Source: Erpetoichthys calabaricus
Taxonomy: Eukaryota; Chordata; Cladistia; Polypteriformes; Polypteridae
Reading direction: 5' to 3'
DNA length: 64,000 nt
Assembly (NCBI RefSeq): GCF_900747795.2
Contig: NC_041402.2
Span: 195,215,489-195,279,488 of the forward strand
Part shown: positions 37,382 through 48,605 of the stretch, in pieces
Numbering within the stretch: the first letter of the stretch is position 1
Layout: each line of letters begins with the position of its first letter
Translations under genes and position numbers: made by a program
The notes under the pieces: model-generated
Seen by the model: only the letters and a program-made list of their open reading frames with translations
Told to the model about the DNA's origin: nothing
The model's database searches: none

Positions 37382-38220
37382 ATATAGTGCCTTTCACTCA
37401 CTCACTCTATCTATCTGTCTATCTATCTATCTGTCTATCATATAGTGCCTTTCACTCACTCACTCACTCTATCTATCATATAGTGCCTTTCACTCACTCA
37501 CTCACTCTATCTATCATATAGTGCCTTTCACTCACTCACTCACTCTATCTATCTTATAGTGCCTTTCACTCACTCACTCACTCTATCTATCTTATAGTGC
37601 CTTTCACTCACTCACTCGCTCTATCTATCTTATAGTGCCTTTCACACTATCTGATGAAAGCCGACATGCAGCCTGTGCTCTGATTGAACCCAAATCTTTA
37701 TTGCTGCGAAGCTGCTGCCTTTAACAACTCAGTTAATCTCCAGGGTGTCACCTCAGCCAGACAGAGTGACCCCGAGTGCCCCTCAGCCCAGACTGGGACA
37801 GGTCCCAGTGATCACCTCATCCCCACCTGTTGGGCCGCCCTGAGTGACACTGGCATTGCTGGCTCAGACAAAGTCTTCATGGTGATCTCACCTGCCAGTT
37901 CTACCTCTGCCCCCCCAAAGCCTGGTCACTCTTTGATTTGAGCCCCCTCAGTTTGTCTTGTTTTACTTGTCCAGCCCCGACTGGTCACTTTAATTATCTG
38001 CTGTGCTGGATTGCAGGGTCCTCTTTGGCCAGCAGTGCTCTTCATTGTTTGAGGTCACCTTGTGGTGACCGGTGAGGTGAGTGGACAGACACGCCGGGCT
38101 CCAGCGCTCTTCTCTTCCGCAGTTGCGCCTCACTTTCGATGGCCAGCGTCAGACGCTCCGCTCGTTTCTGCAGTCCGCGCTGGACGGACACCAATCGGCA
38201 GGACGGAAGATTCCCGTAGC
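36640..38220. repeat. Segmental duplication, copy B
   Basis: Counterpart of 33850-34960. The flank at 36660-36820 and the part at 37745-38210 match copy A in order; the ATCT tract between them has grown to ~830 bases. The last part (ttgcgcctcactttcgatgg, tttctgcagtccgcgctgga) matches copy A near 34.88-34.94 kb with substantial divergence. Confidence 0.7.
36821..37652. repeat. Higher-order ATCT array with catatagtgcctttcac islands
   Basis: Runs of ATCT alternate about twenty times with the island catatagtgcctttcac, often followed by CACT units. The island plus the following run behaves as a composite repeat unit with spacing from about 30 to 90 bases. The open frames made of IYLS/YHIVPFT are by-products. 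Confidence 0.95.
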
Positions 38221-38860
38221 GCCCAAGTGCGTCACCATGGAGACAGTCACGTGTCTCGGTCGGCTCAATCGGCTTCACAATGGGAACCCCGTCACCTCCC
38301 AACCCCGCTTTTTGTTAACCGGACAATTGGGATGACCATAGGGTGGGGGGAGGGGGCGCTGAGTACACACGTGATTTCATGGGGAGTTTCACGTGGATGG
38401 AGAGTAATGGACTGTGTCGGGGGGAAGGGTCTGCTCTTTGTGCTTAACCAATCAAATCCGTCCAGGAGAGTGACGGCGTCCAAGCTCGCGCGGCTCTGAA
38501 AATGGACGGACTAAGCCCGAGCCCCCCCCCCACCAACTCCTTGTATCAGACCGGCGTCCCACGCAGGGTGAGTTCCTGTTTCGCTTCTCCAGTGTGAACC
38601 GAGTGACAGATAACTGCGTCAGTCTGTTTTAATATAGCGCCGTTCAAATCTTCAGTCTCCATTTCTGCAGGTGGTCGCGCATGGGTGAAGCTTCTCCCTT
38701 TAAGGTTAGTGCAGCCGGTGATTCTGCTTTGTGACTTCCAGACCACCGCCTGGGCCACGACAGCGCTACGCCACCTACAGGTTGATTAGCCGCACTGGAC
38801 CACGTCGTCCGATTTCGATAAACACCCGGTGGTCTTGGGAATCTTTAATGAGAATGGTAA
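38221..38860. other. Intergenic, GC-richer stretch with X-box-like site
   Basis: The string gtcaccatggagac at 38231-38244 resembles the RFX X-box consensus but is not perfect. The frame at 38081-38335 is open across the duplication end. No family was recognised, so no gene is called. Confidence 0.35.
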
Positions 38861-39056
38861 GGGGTATGGCGTCGTGGTTAAGGCTTTGGACTGCAAACCC
38901 TAAGGCTGCGGGTTCAAATCCTGTGCCCCTGAGCAAAACACTTCACCTGCCTGTCCTCCGATTGGAAAAACCAAAGAAACGGAAGTCGCCTTGGATAAAA
39001 AACATAAGCCAAAAAATAAGTAAATGTAATACAGATGTGAAAGGCGCTATATAGTG
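38861..39056 (+). mobile_element. tRNA-derived SINE
   Basis: A-box region ggcgtcgtggttaaggcttt, B-box gggttcaaatcctg, body gagcaaaacacttcacctgc and ctgtcctccgattgg, then a tail with gtgaaaggcgctatatag. The tail again carries the motif found throughout the window. Confidence 0.8.
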
Positions 39057-39095
39057 GACCCATAGACATGACAGGCGCTATATTATACATAGATT

Positions 39096-39275
39096 GCGTG
39101 CCATTTTAGTTAAGGCTTTGAACTTCAAACTCCGAGGCTGGGGGTCCAAATCCCACCGTTGACAACACTGTGTGACCCTGAGCAGGTCACTTCACCTGCC
39201 TGTCCTCCAACGGGAAATACAAAGGAAGATAATAAAGCCAACTGTGTCTCTGACGCCAAATATAATAATGGAATC
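39096..39275 (+). mobile_element. tRNA-derived SINE, second copy
   Basis: Directly follows the previous SINE. It has ttagttaaggctttgaactt, gggtccaaatcccac, ctgagcaggtcacttcacct and gcctgtcctccaacggg. Its 3' end is lost in an A-rich stretch. Confidence 0.75.
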
Positions 39276-39659
39276 GTGAAAGACCCCCAGGAGCGCCTGT
39301 GCTCGGATCGCCGTTCAAAGCGCAGGTGTCGGTTGTCTCGTTTTTTTTTTTTTTTAGGAGGCGCGAACGTCTCCTCGGTGCTCAAGTGATGCAACTTCAG
39401 TGGCTGCCCACCCACGGAAAGATGGGCTGCCTTCCCTGAAAGCTTCACGATGGGCTTGTCTGGTGGGCTCGGTCTCACCATTTGAGCTTTAGCACTGCAG
39501 CAAGTAGCGCCTCTCGAGACCCCCGTGCGGGTTTTAAGGGGGTGGGGGATGCAGAGGAGCGTTTCATTCTGCTGGACAAAAAAAAAGCTTTTCGGGAATC
39601 CCCTCCCCCATTCAGTAAAAGGGAAAGCTCACGTTGAAGGGTAAAAGAAAAAAGAGCCC

Positions 39660-40473
39660 CCCGGGGGCACTATAAAAGCAGGCCCCCCCCCCCCAACCCC
39701 CCGGCAAATAAAAGAGAAAGGCCCCACCCACCGGCCGAAGTCCAGAGCACTTTCACTTTTGCTGGCTTTTGTGTGTCGCGTTGCTTGGCATTTGTCAACA
39801 ACTCAACATTAATTGGAGTCAATTAGGGGGTCCCGTTTGTGCAGGGCGCTATATAACGGACCTAACGGCACAACACCAATCGGGTCCCCAGAACCTCCAC
39901 AACATGTCGCTTTAATAGAACTGTGGAAAGCTGGGGAGAGAGGGGGTCTGGGCAGTGGGCGGGTACAAACGTCCCCCCTGGCGGTCCCTCCACCGAATTA
40001 TACACGTCGGGTAATTCACAACCCGCCCCGGGCAAGAGACAGGCAATGGACTGGGCGGAGATCGGCAGCTTAGCGGAACTGCCCCTTCTGTGCTGGTGGG
40101 GGGTGACGAGCGCACGCCCCCTTTCTGCCTCAAACGGCTTTCAGAAATAGGTCAAGAAAACAGTGAGCGAGGTGCTCGTGCGGCGCCGAGTCAGGTGCCG
40201 CCGCGGGGTGTCTCAGCTTGAGGACGTAGGTAGCTAACTAGGTAGGTAGGTGTGAGGCGGCGGCGGCAGCGGCAGCGGCAGCAGCAACGGCGGCTTGCGT
40301 TTCACACTCACGGAGAGGGAGCCGCCAATCGGACCTGCCAGCGCTCAGCTCCTCCGCCTCTCCCTCAGTAATGAGACTGGAGCGACCGAGCCGGCGCATC
40401 TGATTCCGGAGGTGGACATCGCGGCGCACCGGCGCGCCGACTCGACACGCACCTCTATAGCCCGCTCGTGCAC
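39660..40473 (+). promoter_or_regulatory. ENTPD2 upstream region and 5' UTR
   Basis: A TATA-like tataaaag lies near 39671 and a second TATA-like gctatataacg near 39848, though the latter is part of the dispersed motif. CpG density rises from about 40.0 kb. A GGC/AGC trinucleotide tract (ggcggcggcggcagcggcag and more) lies at about 40257-40293 and is probably transcribed as 5' UTR. Which site starts transcription is not resolved. Confidence 0.4.
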
Positions 40474-43400
40474 ATGGCCGTCAAGGCAGCCGCGCTCGCG
40501 GTTCCGACCGTACTTCTGCTTGCCAGCTTGCTGGGAATCATCCTCTTGGCAGTGCCCACCAGGGATGCGCTCGACCCTCCGGGATCGCAGGTAAGCCATC
40601 CGCATCGTCCCCTTGCGCGCTCACGCCACCGGGCGTTTAATTCTTACAGCTCGCTGCCCCGGGTGCGCGCAGCAAACCGCGGGATTTGGTAAAGTTGATC
40701 GGAAAGATCTGGAATTTGGGAGAGGAGCCTGAAGGAAGTGCGTGGAGGTGCCAGGGCGTTTCAAATAAAGCAGATGACAAGTGTGCCTCCCCTGCCCCAA
40801 TTAAAAACGCTAGAAGAGAGGAGAGAAGAAGTGGTGCCACCCACACACCGAGGCTGGCGCTTAGCAGGAAACGCGACGGATGCTTGGGGTCTTTTTTAAG
40901 AAGCTTCAAAAGACTGTAAAAGTTGTGGTCATCTCAAGATTAGCGTCGATCGCGAGTCGTGCCCAGTGTGTGCCAGGCTGCTGGTAAAGCAGCACGCATG
41001 CCACAGGCTGGGCAAGGACCCTCGACATGAAATACGGGGGCTCCCCCTTCTTTAGTAACCCCCCGGAGGGTCCTCTCTTTATAAGAAGAGTCCATCTTCA
41101 TGAAGGGCAGGCTGGTCTCCCCTCATCAAGTACCATGAGCCGAAATAGCAGTTGGCACCTCCGGCGGACTGGCACCCTGTCTTGTCTTGTGCCCCACTCT
41201 GGTTTCTTCCTCACAAGATCATGAAACAGTCGGGGCCCCCAGAAGGTAACGGGGTAGGGCTGCCCACCCGCCTTCTCCTGCTTTAGACCCCCCCTTAAAG
41301 ACAGACAGACGGAGAGTGCTGCCCCCCAGTGGCCTAAAGGAAATTTCTCCCTAATAAATTCCGGATTTTGGGGGGAGTGAGGGGGGGGGGGCTTGTCTTT
41401 ATAACACACTCATGACCCTTCAGGCAGCTCGCTCCTTTCTCCACGTGAGGATGGTTTTGCGCCTCCATTAAAAATGGGGGCGCCGCGACCCCCAAGCACT
41501 TTAGGAGGCTTTCAGCTTTGTCAAATAATGGGAAGCAAATCCAAAAGTGGGGCGACTTCCATGTCTTGGAATGTGGGGGAGCAGCTCGCCCTTTTCACCA
41601 AAGTTCATCATGGAGTGAGTCGAGGGGCCTGCTCTCCATGTCTCCCAATAACACCGAGAACATCTCCATTTTGTGAGATATAGCGTCTTTTCCTCCGTAT
41701 CGTATGAGCAGAGGTCTTCTTCATGAAATCTGGGACACCTTCTCCTCTGCCACCATCTCATCTAAGACATTTTAAGGAGGTCTTGATTCCAAGTGACCTC
41801 CTGCAGGGGGTGGTGTCTTCCATGTTACCTTCTGCACCTTTGCCTACACTGGACTTGTGCCCACGTGTGATAATGCCAGGGTCTGCTCTGAGCTGTGCTC
41901 TGTGTCTTTTTTTTTTTTTTTTTGCAGTATGGCATTGTCCTGGACGCCGGCTCTTCCCACACTACCATGTTCATCTACAAGTGGCCGTCCGACAAGGAGA
42001 ACAACACGGGCATTGTCAGCCAACATGGTGAATGCCACGCTGACGGTGAGTGTCGAACAGCGTGCTCGTTTGTGCTGGAGGTGGGCATGACTGCTGGAGG
42101 CCGCCCTGACCTTCTCGCTCTTCGCTTTCAGGCTATGGAATCTCCAGTTATACGGATGACCCCTCCAGAGCCGGACTCAGCCTCAAGAAGTGCCTGGATG
42201 AAGCCCTGCTCAGCATTCCCAAAGCGCAGCACAGAGAGACGCCCATTTATTTGGGAGCCACAGCGGGCATGAGGCTGCTCAAGTAGGCACGGGGGTCAGG
42301 GTGGCTGCTTTGGCTCCGGGGGTCAGTGCCGTTCAGCACTTGTGACGATGTGCCTGTGTGTGTTTTACTGTTCAGGATGACCAGCCTGGTGGCGTCAGAC
42401 CAGATCCTCCAGGCGGTGGAGACCACCATTCGTGCTTATCCTTTTGACTTTCGGGGTGCCAAGATCCTGTCTGGCCGAGAGGAGGGGGTGTTTGGCTGGG
42501 TGACGGTCAACTATCTTCTGGAGAACTTCATCAAGGTGATAATGGGGGGCGGGGGTCTTCTGCGTGGCTGTCGCTGTGCACTCACTCTGAGATTTGGCAG
42601 TAGGGTGGCACGGAGGTTAATGCTGCTGACACACTTCTCCAGGAGGGTGGGTTCAAATCCCTGGGTGGAGTTTGCTTGTGTAGGTCAAGTAGCTGGCAAC
42701 TCTAAATTGTGAGTGTGCCCTGTGATGGACTGGCATCCTGCCTCACGCCCACAGCTGCAGGCACCCTCTTCCCATGACTCTGCATTACAATAAGTGGGTT
42801 CAGAGAATGGATGGCAGTCGGTGGAGACCATGATGCCAGATGGTGAAGGTCAACGATCATACCACTGGCACAGCAGGTGACTTGACAAGCCACCGGGCCA
42901 GGGGTCACTCCATGCCACGTGAAACGACCTGACTAACCACCAGGGCATTCAAATGGACTGATTTGCTTTTTGTCTTGTCAGTACGGCTGGGTGGGCCGCT
43001 GGGTGAACCCCCGCAAGGAGACTGTCGGCGCCTTGGATTTGGGTGGTGCCTCCACGCAGATCACCTTTGTGACAAAGGAGAGCATCGAGGACCAGGAGGA
43101 CGAGATGAGGCTGCAGCTCTACGGCCAGGAGTACAAGGTCTACACGCACAGCTTCCTGTGCTACGGGCGCGACCAGGTGCTGCGCAGGGTCCTGTCCAGG
43201 CTGCTCAAGGTAAGGGGGCATCATTGCTAATAGGGTTTGCCCTCCTATATAGTGCCTTGATATGGGGTGGGATGGGGGGGGGGGGGGCCCGAGATATGAA
43301 AGGCACTATAAGACATAACAACTGCTGCCCTGTTCTACAGAATGCCCTCCCTAGGTGGTCGCAAGTGCTCCGAGCTGGCACGGGTGAGCCACCCCCTCTC

Positions 43401-45827
43401 AGCGAGGCTGCTGGCGCTTTCTCACAGCACGGGAGTTCCCAGTAGCTGTCACCACTAATCCTCCTGCCTGTCGAGACGCGTCACACTTGACATTGTTGTC
43501 TGCCTCTGGCGTGGCATGTCAAAACTTGCCAGCCTGGAAAAGCTGGACAGCGGCACCTCGGCAGTGCCACACAATCCATGACAAACATGGCCAAAGAAGG
43601 AGGGCATTCATTTGGGATTTGTGCGGGAGGTGACATCTAAGTGTCTGGGGACAGTAGCTCTGGGGTCTCTTCTGGTGGCAACTCTAAACTGGCCCCATTG
43701 GGTGGCTGGTACCCTTACCAGGTTTGGCTTCTATCCTGGTCCTGATGCTGCCAGGGAAAGTTGCATTCCATGACCCAAATCTGGATTAAAGGGGATTGAT
43801 GGTGGATGGGCAGATGAATGAGGTGGACCACCAGACATCTGCCAGTAGTCGTGCAGTCCATTAACCTCGCTTGAAGCCCAAGTCCTGGGTCAAACCAGGC
43901 AAAGTGCTGGGACTGGGCAGTGTTGCCCGGTCAAATGTCCGAATGTCTGTCTGCTCAATGGTCACTTGGGTCTCTTGTCCAATAGGAGAACGGATATGCA
44001 AAGTCCATCATCCACCCCTGCTGGCCCAGTGACTTCTCAAAAAATGTGACGCTGAGAGCCATTTATGAGTCCCCCTGTACTGAGAAGGAGAAGCCCCCTG
44101 ACTACCAGCCTGATGACAGCGTGCAACTGACTGGCAGCGGCAGTGGTCCGGGGTGCAAGTCCATCGTCTCCCAGCTGTTTGACTTCAGAAACTGTCCGTT
44201 CAGCTCCTGCTCCCTGGACGGCATCTTCCAGCCACGAGTGACCGGGGACTTCATGGTGAGAGCTGAGGACTTTGTGACCTGTGCCAGCGTGAGGGGGGTG
44301 TGACAATGAGGAGGGCTGAGGATGGGCGATGTGAGCATCCAGGAAAAGTGGAGTGGGGCAGGAACTGAGTGACCAATGAGTCTGTGAGGACAGAAGTGTG
44401 ACGTGGGGGGTGGGACAGGGGGCACGAGTGACCACCAAGTGTGTATGGACTAAAAGGCTGGGGGCAGGAGCTGCAAGTGCCCTGAGTGACCAATAAGTGT
44501 GGAGATGGGCTGCAAGTGACCAGTTAGTTTGTGAGGACAGCAGAGGTGTGACGTGAGGGTGGGACAGGGGACATGAGTGACCGGTGAGTGTATATGGACT
44601 AAGAGGCTGGGGGCAGGAGCTGCGAGTGACCAGTAAGTGCGGAGAGGGGCGGGGGCTGTGAGTCACCAGTTAGTGTGTGAGGTGGGCAAAGGACAGGAGT
44701 TATGAGTGACCATCACATGGGCGAAGGTGCTGTGGACAGGAGCTGTGAGTGACCAGTGAGTATAGAGGGGGGTGCTGATGGGGGGCCTGAGTACAGCGGC
44801 TGTGAATGTGTGGTGTGGGGAGGTGGGCTGTGAGTGACCAATGGAGAGGCAGAGTGTCCATTCAGAATGGGTGAGAATGTGAGTGACCGCTGACAGCTCC
44901 AACAGGTCTTTGTGTCTGGTGAACTGGACGCTGTATAAATGACCACTTCTCCCTTCCCAACTCAGGCCTTTGCAGCCTTCTTCTACACCCACAGCTTCTT
45001 ACGCCGGACCACTGGCATCACCGTGTCGTCGCCAGCTGACTTGAGACGGGCAGCGAGTGCCACCTGCACCATGAAGTTCAGTGAGGTGAGATGTCCTCCG
45101 CCGTCCACCCGGTGTGTCCACTTGTCTACAGGGGATCAGGCAGCTGGGGGGTATTTAGCTGACTGGTCAGTTTGTCATTCCAGAGGGGACCAATCTGTGG
45201 GTCAGTCAGTCAGCTGGGCACTCCACCCACATACCTAGGGAGTCAGTTCGGGGGGTCCGGTGTCTAGAGGGGGGAGTTCTTTGATCCACCTGCCTATCCA
45301 AAGGGTGTTGTTTGGGCGGTCAGTCAGTCAGTCGGTCTCTCTCAGTCTAGGAGGGTCACTCTCTCCATTGATCAGCCTACCTGTCCCTTCTGCTCTTTGT
45401 TCCTTCAGATGTTCCAGAAAGCCCCCGAGCTGCAGAATTGGATCCAGGACTACTGTACCGTGTCCATCTTCATTGACCTTCTCCTCACGCAGGCCTACAA
45501 GTTTGACAATGCCAGCTTCTCCCACATTTCCTTCCAGAAGAAGGTAGGAAGCTGCGGGCCGGTGATGTGCATTGGGCTGGTGGCCGGTGGGCTGTCCTCT
45601 CACGTCTTTCTGCCCCGCAGGCTGGGGACACCTCCATCGGCTGGGCGCTCGGCTACATGCTGAACCTGAGCAACATGATTCCTGCAGAGAGCTTGAGCTG
45701 GCGCAAGTCCACCCAGTACAGCGCCTGGGCACTGGTCATGGTGCTTCTTGTGTTGGTCCTGCTGTGTGCCATCGTGCTGATTGTGCAGAAGTTCAGGGGA
45801 TCCAGGAAGAGTGACAGTGTCATCTAA
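40474..45827 (+). CDS. ENTPD2: Ectonucleoside triphosphate diphosphohydrolase 2
   Basis: Nine exons in phase: 40474-40590, 41928-42045, 42132-42282, 42376-42535, 42982-43209, 43986-44255, 44966-45085, 45409-45543, 45621-45827, giving 501 codons (human 495). Both anchors are visible: an N-terminal membrane helix ([17 protein letters not shown]) and a C-terminal one ([19 protein letters not shown]). All apyrase-conserved regions are present: ACR1 [11 protein letters not shown]2 GATAGMR, ACR3 [21 protein letters not shown]4 [15 protein letters not shown]5 [13 protein letters not shown]. Known function: a cell-surface enzyme that hydrolyses extracellular ATP, preferring tri- over diphosphates, and so tunes P2 receptor signalling. 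I choose member 2 rather than 1, 3 or 8 because [26 protein letters not shown] and YGWVGRW match it best. The ATG at 40474 starts just before the first helix. No break is seen. Confidence 0.97.
42600..42815 (+). mobile_element. tRNA-derived SINE in ENTPD2 intron 4
   Basis: Head agggtggcacggaggttaat, B-box gggttcaaatccc, body ggtggagtttgcttgtgtag, aactctaaattgtgagtgtg and ccctgtgatggactggcatc, then ttcagagaatggatgg. It is a degraded copy of the common fish tRNA-SINE, in the same direction as the gene. Confidence 0.75.
43640..43820 (+). mobile_element. Degenerate SINE in ENTPD2 intron 5
   Basis: Parts resembling the body and tail of the tRNA-SINE are seen (ggcaactctaaactggcccc, gattgatggtggatgg). 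The head is not recognisable, so the call is weak. Confidence 0.4.
44340..44900. repeat. Minisatellite in ENTPD2 intron 6
   Basis: Units built on gggcaggagctg and gagtgaccagt recur throughout. A larger block with tgtgaggacag, gtgtgacgtg and ggactaa.aggctgggggca is repeated with an offset of ~148 bases. The 209-codon minus-strand frame at 44037-44666 is produced by this repeat. Confidence 0.75.
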
Positions 45828-46345
45828 TGGAACCCCTGCTGTGCCATGGTGGTCTCATCCCACCTGAACTCTGTGGTCCCTGTCCTCCTGCACCCCCCCC
45901 CCCAGTGGTCCTCTGTTCTTGTCCCCTCTTCTCTGTCTTTTTTCCTTTTCTTTTCTTGTACTCTCCCTATACTCCTCCCCACCTCACTTGTGGCTCTTGT
46001 CTTTCTATTCCCACCATCAATCGGCCCCCTCTGCCAAGTATCCCTGCCCACCTTGTGTTCCTCTCGGCCCCTTTCTCTTCCTCTTCTATTACTAGACCCT
46101 CTCCCCCCATGTCCTTCACTCGCCCCCTCTAACTCTGAGGAAGGTGTCAGAGGGTCAGCAGTGAGTGACTGTGCCGGTGGTGTGGTCAGAAGGTCTTCCT
46201 CGGTCTTGTCCTGTCATTTCACTTGGAGTAAAGCACTGACGTGATGGCCGCTGGCAGCTTGTTTGTTCACCTTTGGTCCTGTAGAGGGTGGCGTGGAGGC
46301 CTCGACTCACAAGCTGCTGTTTTTCTATTCTTTTGGTAATAAAAC
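45828..46345 (+). terminator. ENTPD2 3' UTR and poly(A) signal
   Basis: After the stop at 45825-45827 comes a pyrimidine-rich 3' UTR. AATAAA at 46338-46343 (ggtaataaaacctctg) is the likely polyadenylation signal, about 510 bases after the stop. Confidence 0.6.
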
Positions 46346-47640
46346 CTCTGAATGTCTCCGACTGCTTGTGGTGTTTCAGAGTGGGGCTCTCGCGTCTGGT
46401 TGGCTCCAGGGGGCGCCACTGGTCCCCCTTATTCCTTCACGTTTCCTGGAGTCAGGTGAGTGTTTGGGTATCTCAGGGTCTGAGGCGGGGTGAAGCTCCT
46501 CTTGGAGTCCTGGGGACATGTGGCCTGTCAGGAGCTATATTGCACATCACACTCCTGATAACTGAGGAGCAGAATGTGACGTACTATCTTATGCAGGTCC
46601 CCAGGTCACGAGGGGCAGCTCCTCTCACCTCAGGGTGGAGCTGGGCGCTTGGCACCATGCCACCTAGCCTTATTCCCAGCAGCACCTGCCTCTTTGTTCC
46701 AGTGGGTATAAAAGGCTTTTTAATCTTTTCTTCTTTTCTCCATTGTACTTGAAAGAGGCCCTGGGGAGCGGCCAGCCTCATCTCCGGTGTCACATAACCA
46801 TCATAGAGATGTCACAAAGAGGTGACAAGGGCAGTGAACGCTGCTCTGTTTTGAGTTTTTGAATGCTCTTGTAACTCTGAATTAAGCCAAAGGACAAACA
46901 ATTGAATGGCGCCTTCTCGAGGGGGAGATTAGAGACTGTGGGTCAAATCCTGGCTTGCACATCCTTCCCGTATCCTAAAGATGTGTGGGTGACTGGTGAC
47001 TTGGGGGTAACTGCCCAGGAGGTGCCTGGCATGTGGGCACTAGGAGCTCGGGCATCATATCTTTGTGATCTTTGTGCGTTCAGCCATTAAGCCCAGGCCA
47101 TGATGGGAAGAGCAGGCAGAGGCTGGCTTGGAAGTCATGGTGCCCATGTCCACCTGCATATATCTGACCATGCCCATTGATGTGGAGACACTCGGCCAAC
47201 GTGAGACTTCATCTCAATAAACTGCCGAGTTGAGAGGGACGTCACAGAGCGGGTGGGTTACAAATGACGTCACAGAGTGGGGACATCACAGGTGCTGCAC
47301 TCTACTGCATTCATGACGAGTTAGTGGGCTCAGGAAGAAAGAGAGAGGGCCGCCTTGCTGCTGCTGCCCCCTGGTGGCCAAAATCTGAAGTAGGCAGAAA
47401 AAGAGAGACGTCAGAGCACTGGCGCGGATGAGACCTTTATGGCGAGCTGAACAAACGTTTAGAGGAGAAACCCTAGAATGAATTACAGCCATTTGTTAAG
47501 ACCACCTGCAGTGACATCTCAGTCATCGTGTGTGTCTTGAAGTAACTGTCACTGCATTTCAAAGGTAGCAGGAAATGACTTCCTGGGGAATGGCCTGTGC
47601 TTTCAGTGGAGCTTTTTAACACCCTGTGCAGTGCAGCATA
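46346..47640. other. Intergenic, no gene recognised
   Basis: No exon seen. A weak SINE-like stretch (gtgggtcaaatcctggcttg, cctaaagatgtgtggg) lies near 46.92-47.03 kb. Confidence 0.4.
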
Positions 47641-48605
47641 GTTGGAGATGCATTTGATTAGCTGTGCCACCCATCTTAGATGGGTTAGAATCTGAGTAAT
47701 CAGTGTACCATCTGTTAGAATGTATTTGGTAATGCAGGTAGTAATAAAACACATTGTGTTTATCATTCTAACAGATGGGGCATCATAAATGTTTGTAGTA
47801 ATAAAATGAATCACTACAAATATTTGTGGTGTGTCATCTGTTGGAGTGACAAATGCAATGTGTTTTATTACTACACCATCTGTTGGAATGACAAATGCAA
47901 TGCATTTTATTATTGCACCATCTGTTGGAATGACAAATGCAATGTGTTTTATTAACTACACCATCTGTTGGAATGACAAATGCAATTTGTTTTATTAACT
48001 ACACCATCTGTTGGAATGACAAATGCAATGCATTTTATTATTGCACCATCTGTTGGAATGACAAATGCAATTTGTTTTATTAACTACACCATCCGTTGGA
48101 ATGACAAATGCAATTTGTTTTATTAACTACACCATCTGTTGGAATGACAAATGCAATGCATTTTATTATTGCACCATCTGTTGGAATGACAAATGCAATG
48201 TGTTTTATTACTACACCATCTGTTGGAATGACAAATGCAATGCATTTTATTATTGCACCATCTGTTGGAATGACAAATGCAATGTGTTTTATTAACTACA
48301 CCATCTGTTGGAATGACAAATGCAATTTGTTTTATTAACTACACCATCTGTTGAGATGACAAATGTAATGCGTTTTGTTACCACTTCTTCTTTTGGCTGC
48401 TCCAGTTAGGGGTTGCCACAGCGGATCATCTTTATCCATCTCTTCCTGTCCTTGTCATCTTGCTCTGTCACACCCATCACCTGCATGTCCTCTCTCACCA
48501 CATCCTACACTACAACTACATTCCAATGGATGGCAAAGTGCAGATGTTAACACAGAGGTGTACGCTGATTACTTAGATTTCAGTCCACCTTAAGACAGGT
48601 AGAAA
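47640..48605. repeat. Dispersed ~43-bp repeat family, locus 3 (longest array)
   Basis: The left end carries gctgtgccacccatct and gagtaatcagtgtacc. The core has about twelve near-identical units of 42-43 bases around caccatctgttggaatgaca and aatgcaatgcattttatta at 47820-48370. The right end, near 48540-48600, carries in reverse complement the same terminal block (tgaaatctaagtaatcagcg) as the left end of locus 1. Two units near 47.76-47.86 kb face each other. Units at this locus are far more alike than those at 17 kb, so it expanded recently. Confidence 0.9.

Noticed and set aside
36911-37521. Open frames of IYLS and YHIVPFT repeats
   Set aside because: Translation of ATCT arrays and their islands, with no start context or family.
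22926-40000. UAP1L1 exons expected next to SAPCD2 from human gene order
   Set aside because: Nothing resembling the UDP-sugar pyrophosphorylase family was found on either strand by eye.
44037-44666. Minus-strand frame of 209 codons
   Set aside because: Antisense to ENTPD2 exon 6 and its intron minisatellite; composition follows the repeat.
40474-45827. ENTPD1, ENTPD3 or ENTPD8 as an alternative name
   Set aside because: N-terminal PTRD, YGWVGRW and neighbouring genes favour ENTPD2.
48065-48338. Repetitive frames with CWNDKCNAFYY-type units
   Set aside because: Produced by the 43-bp array, whose length lets frames stay open; no gene signs.
47820-48370. Regular ~43-bp repeats that look like a CRISPR array
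   Set aside because: Units are in direct tandem with no unique spacers, and the window is a vertebrate genome. It is a minisatellite.
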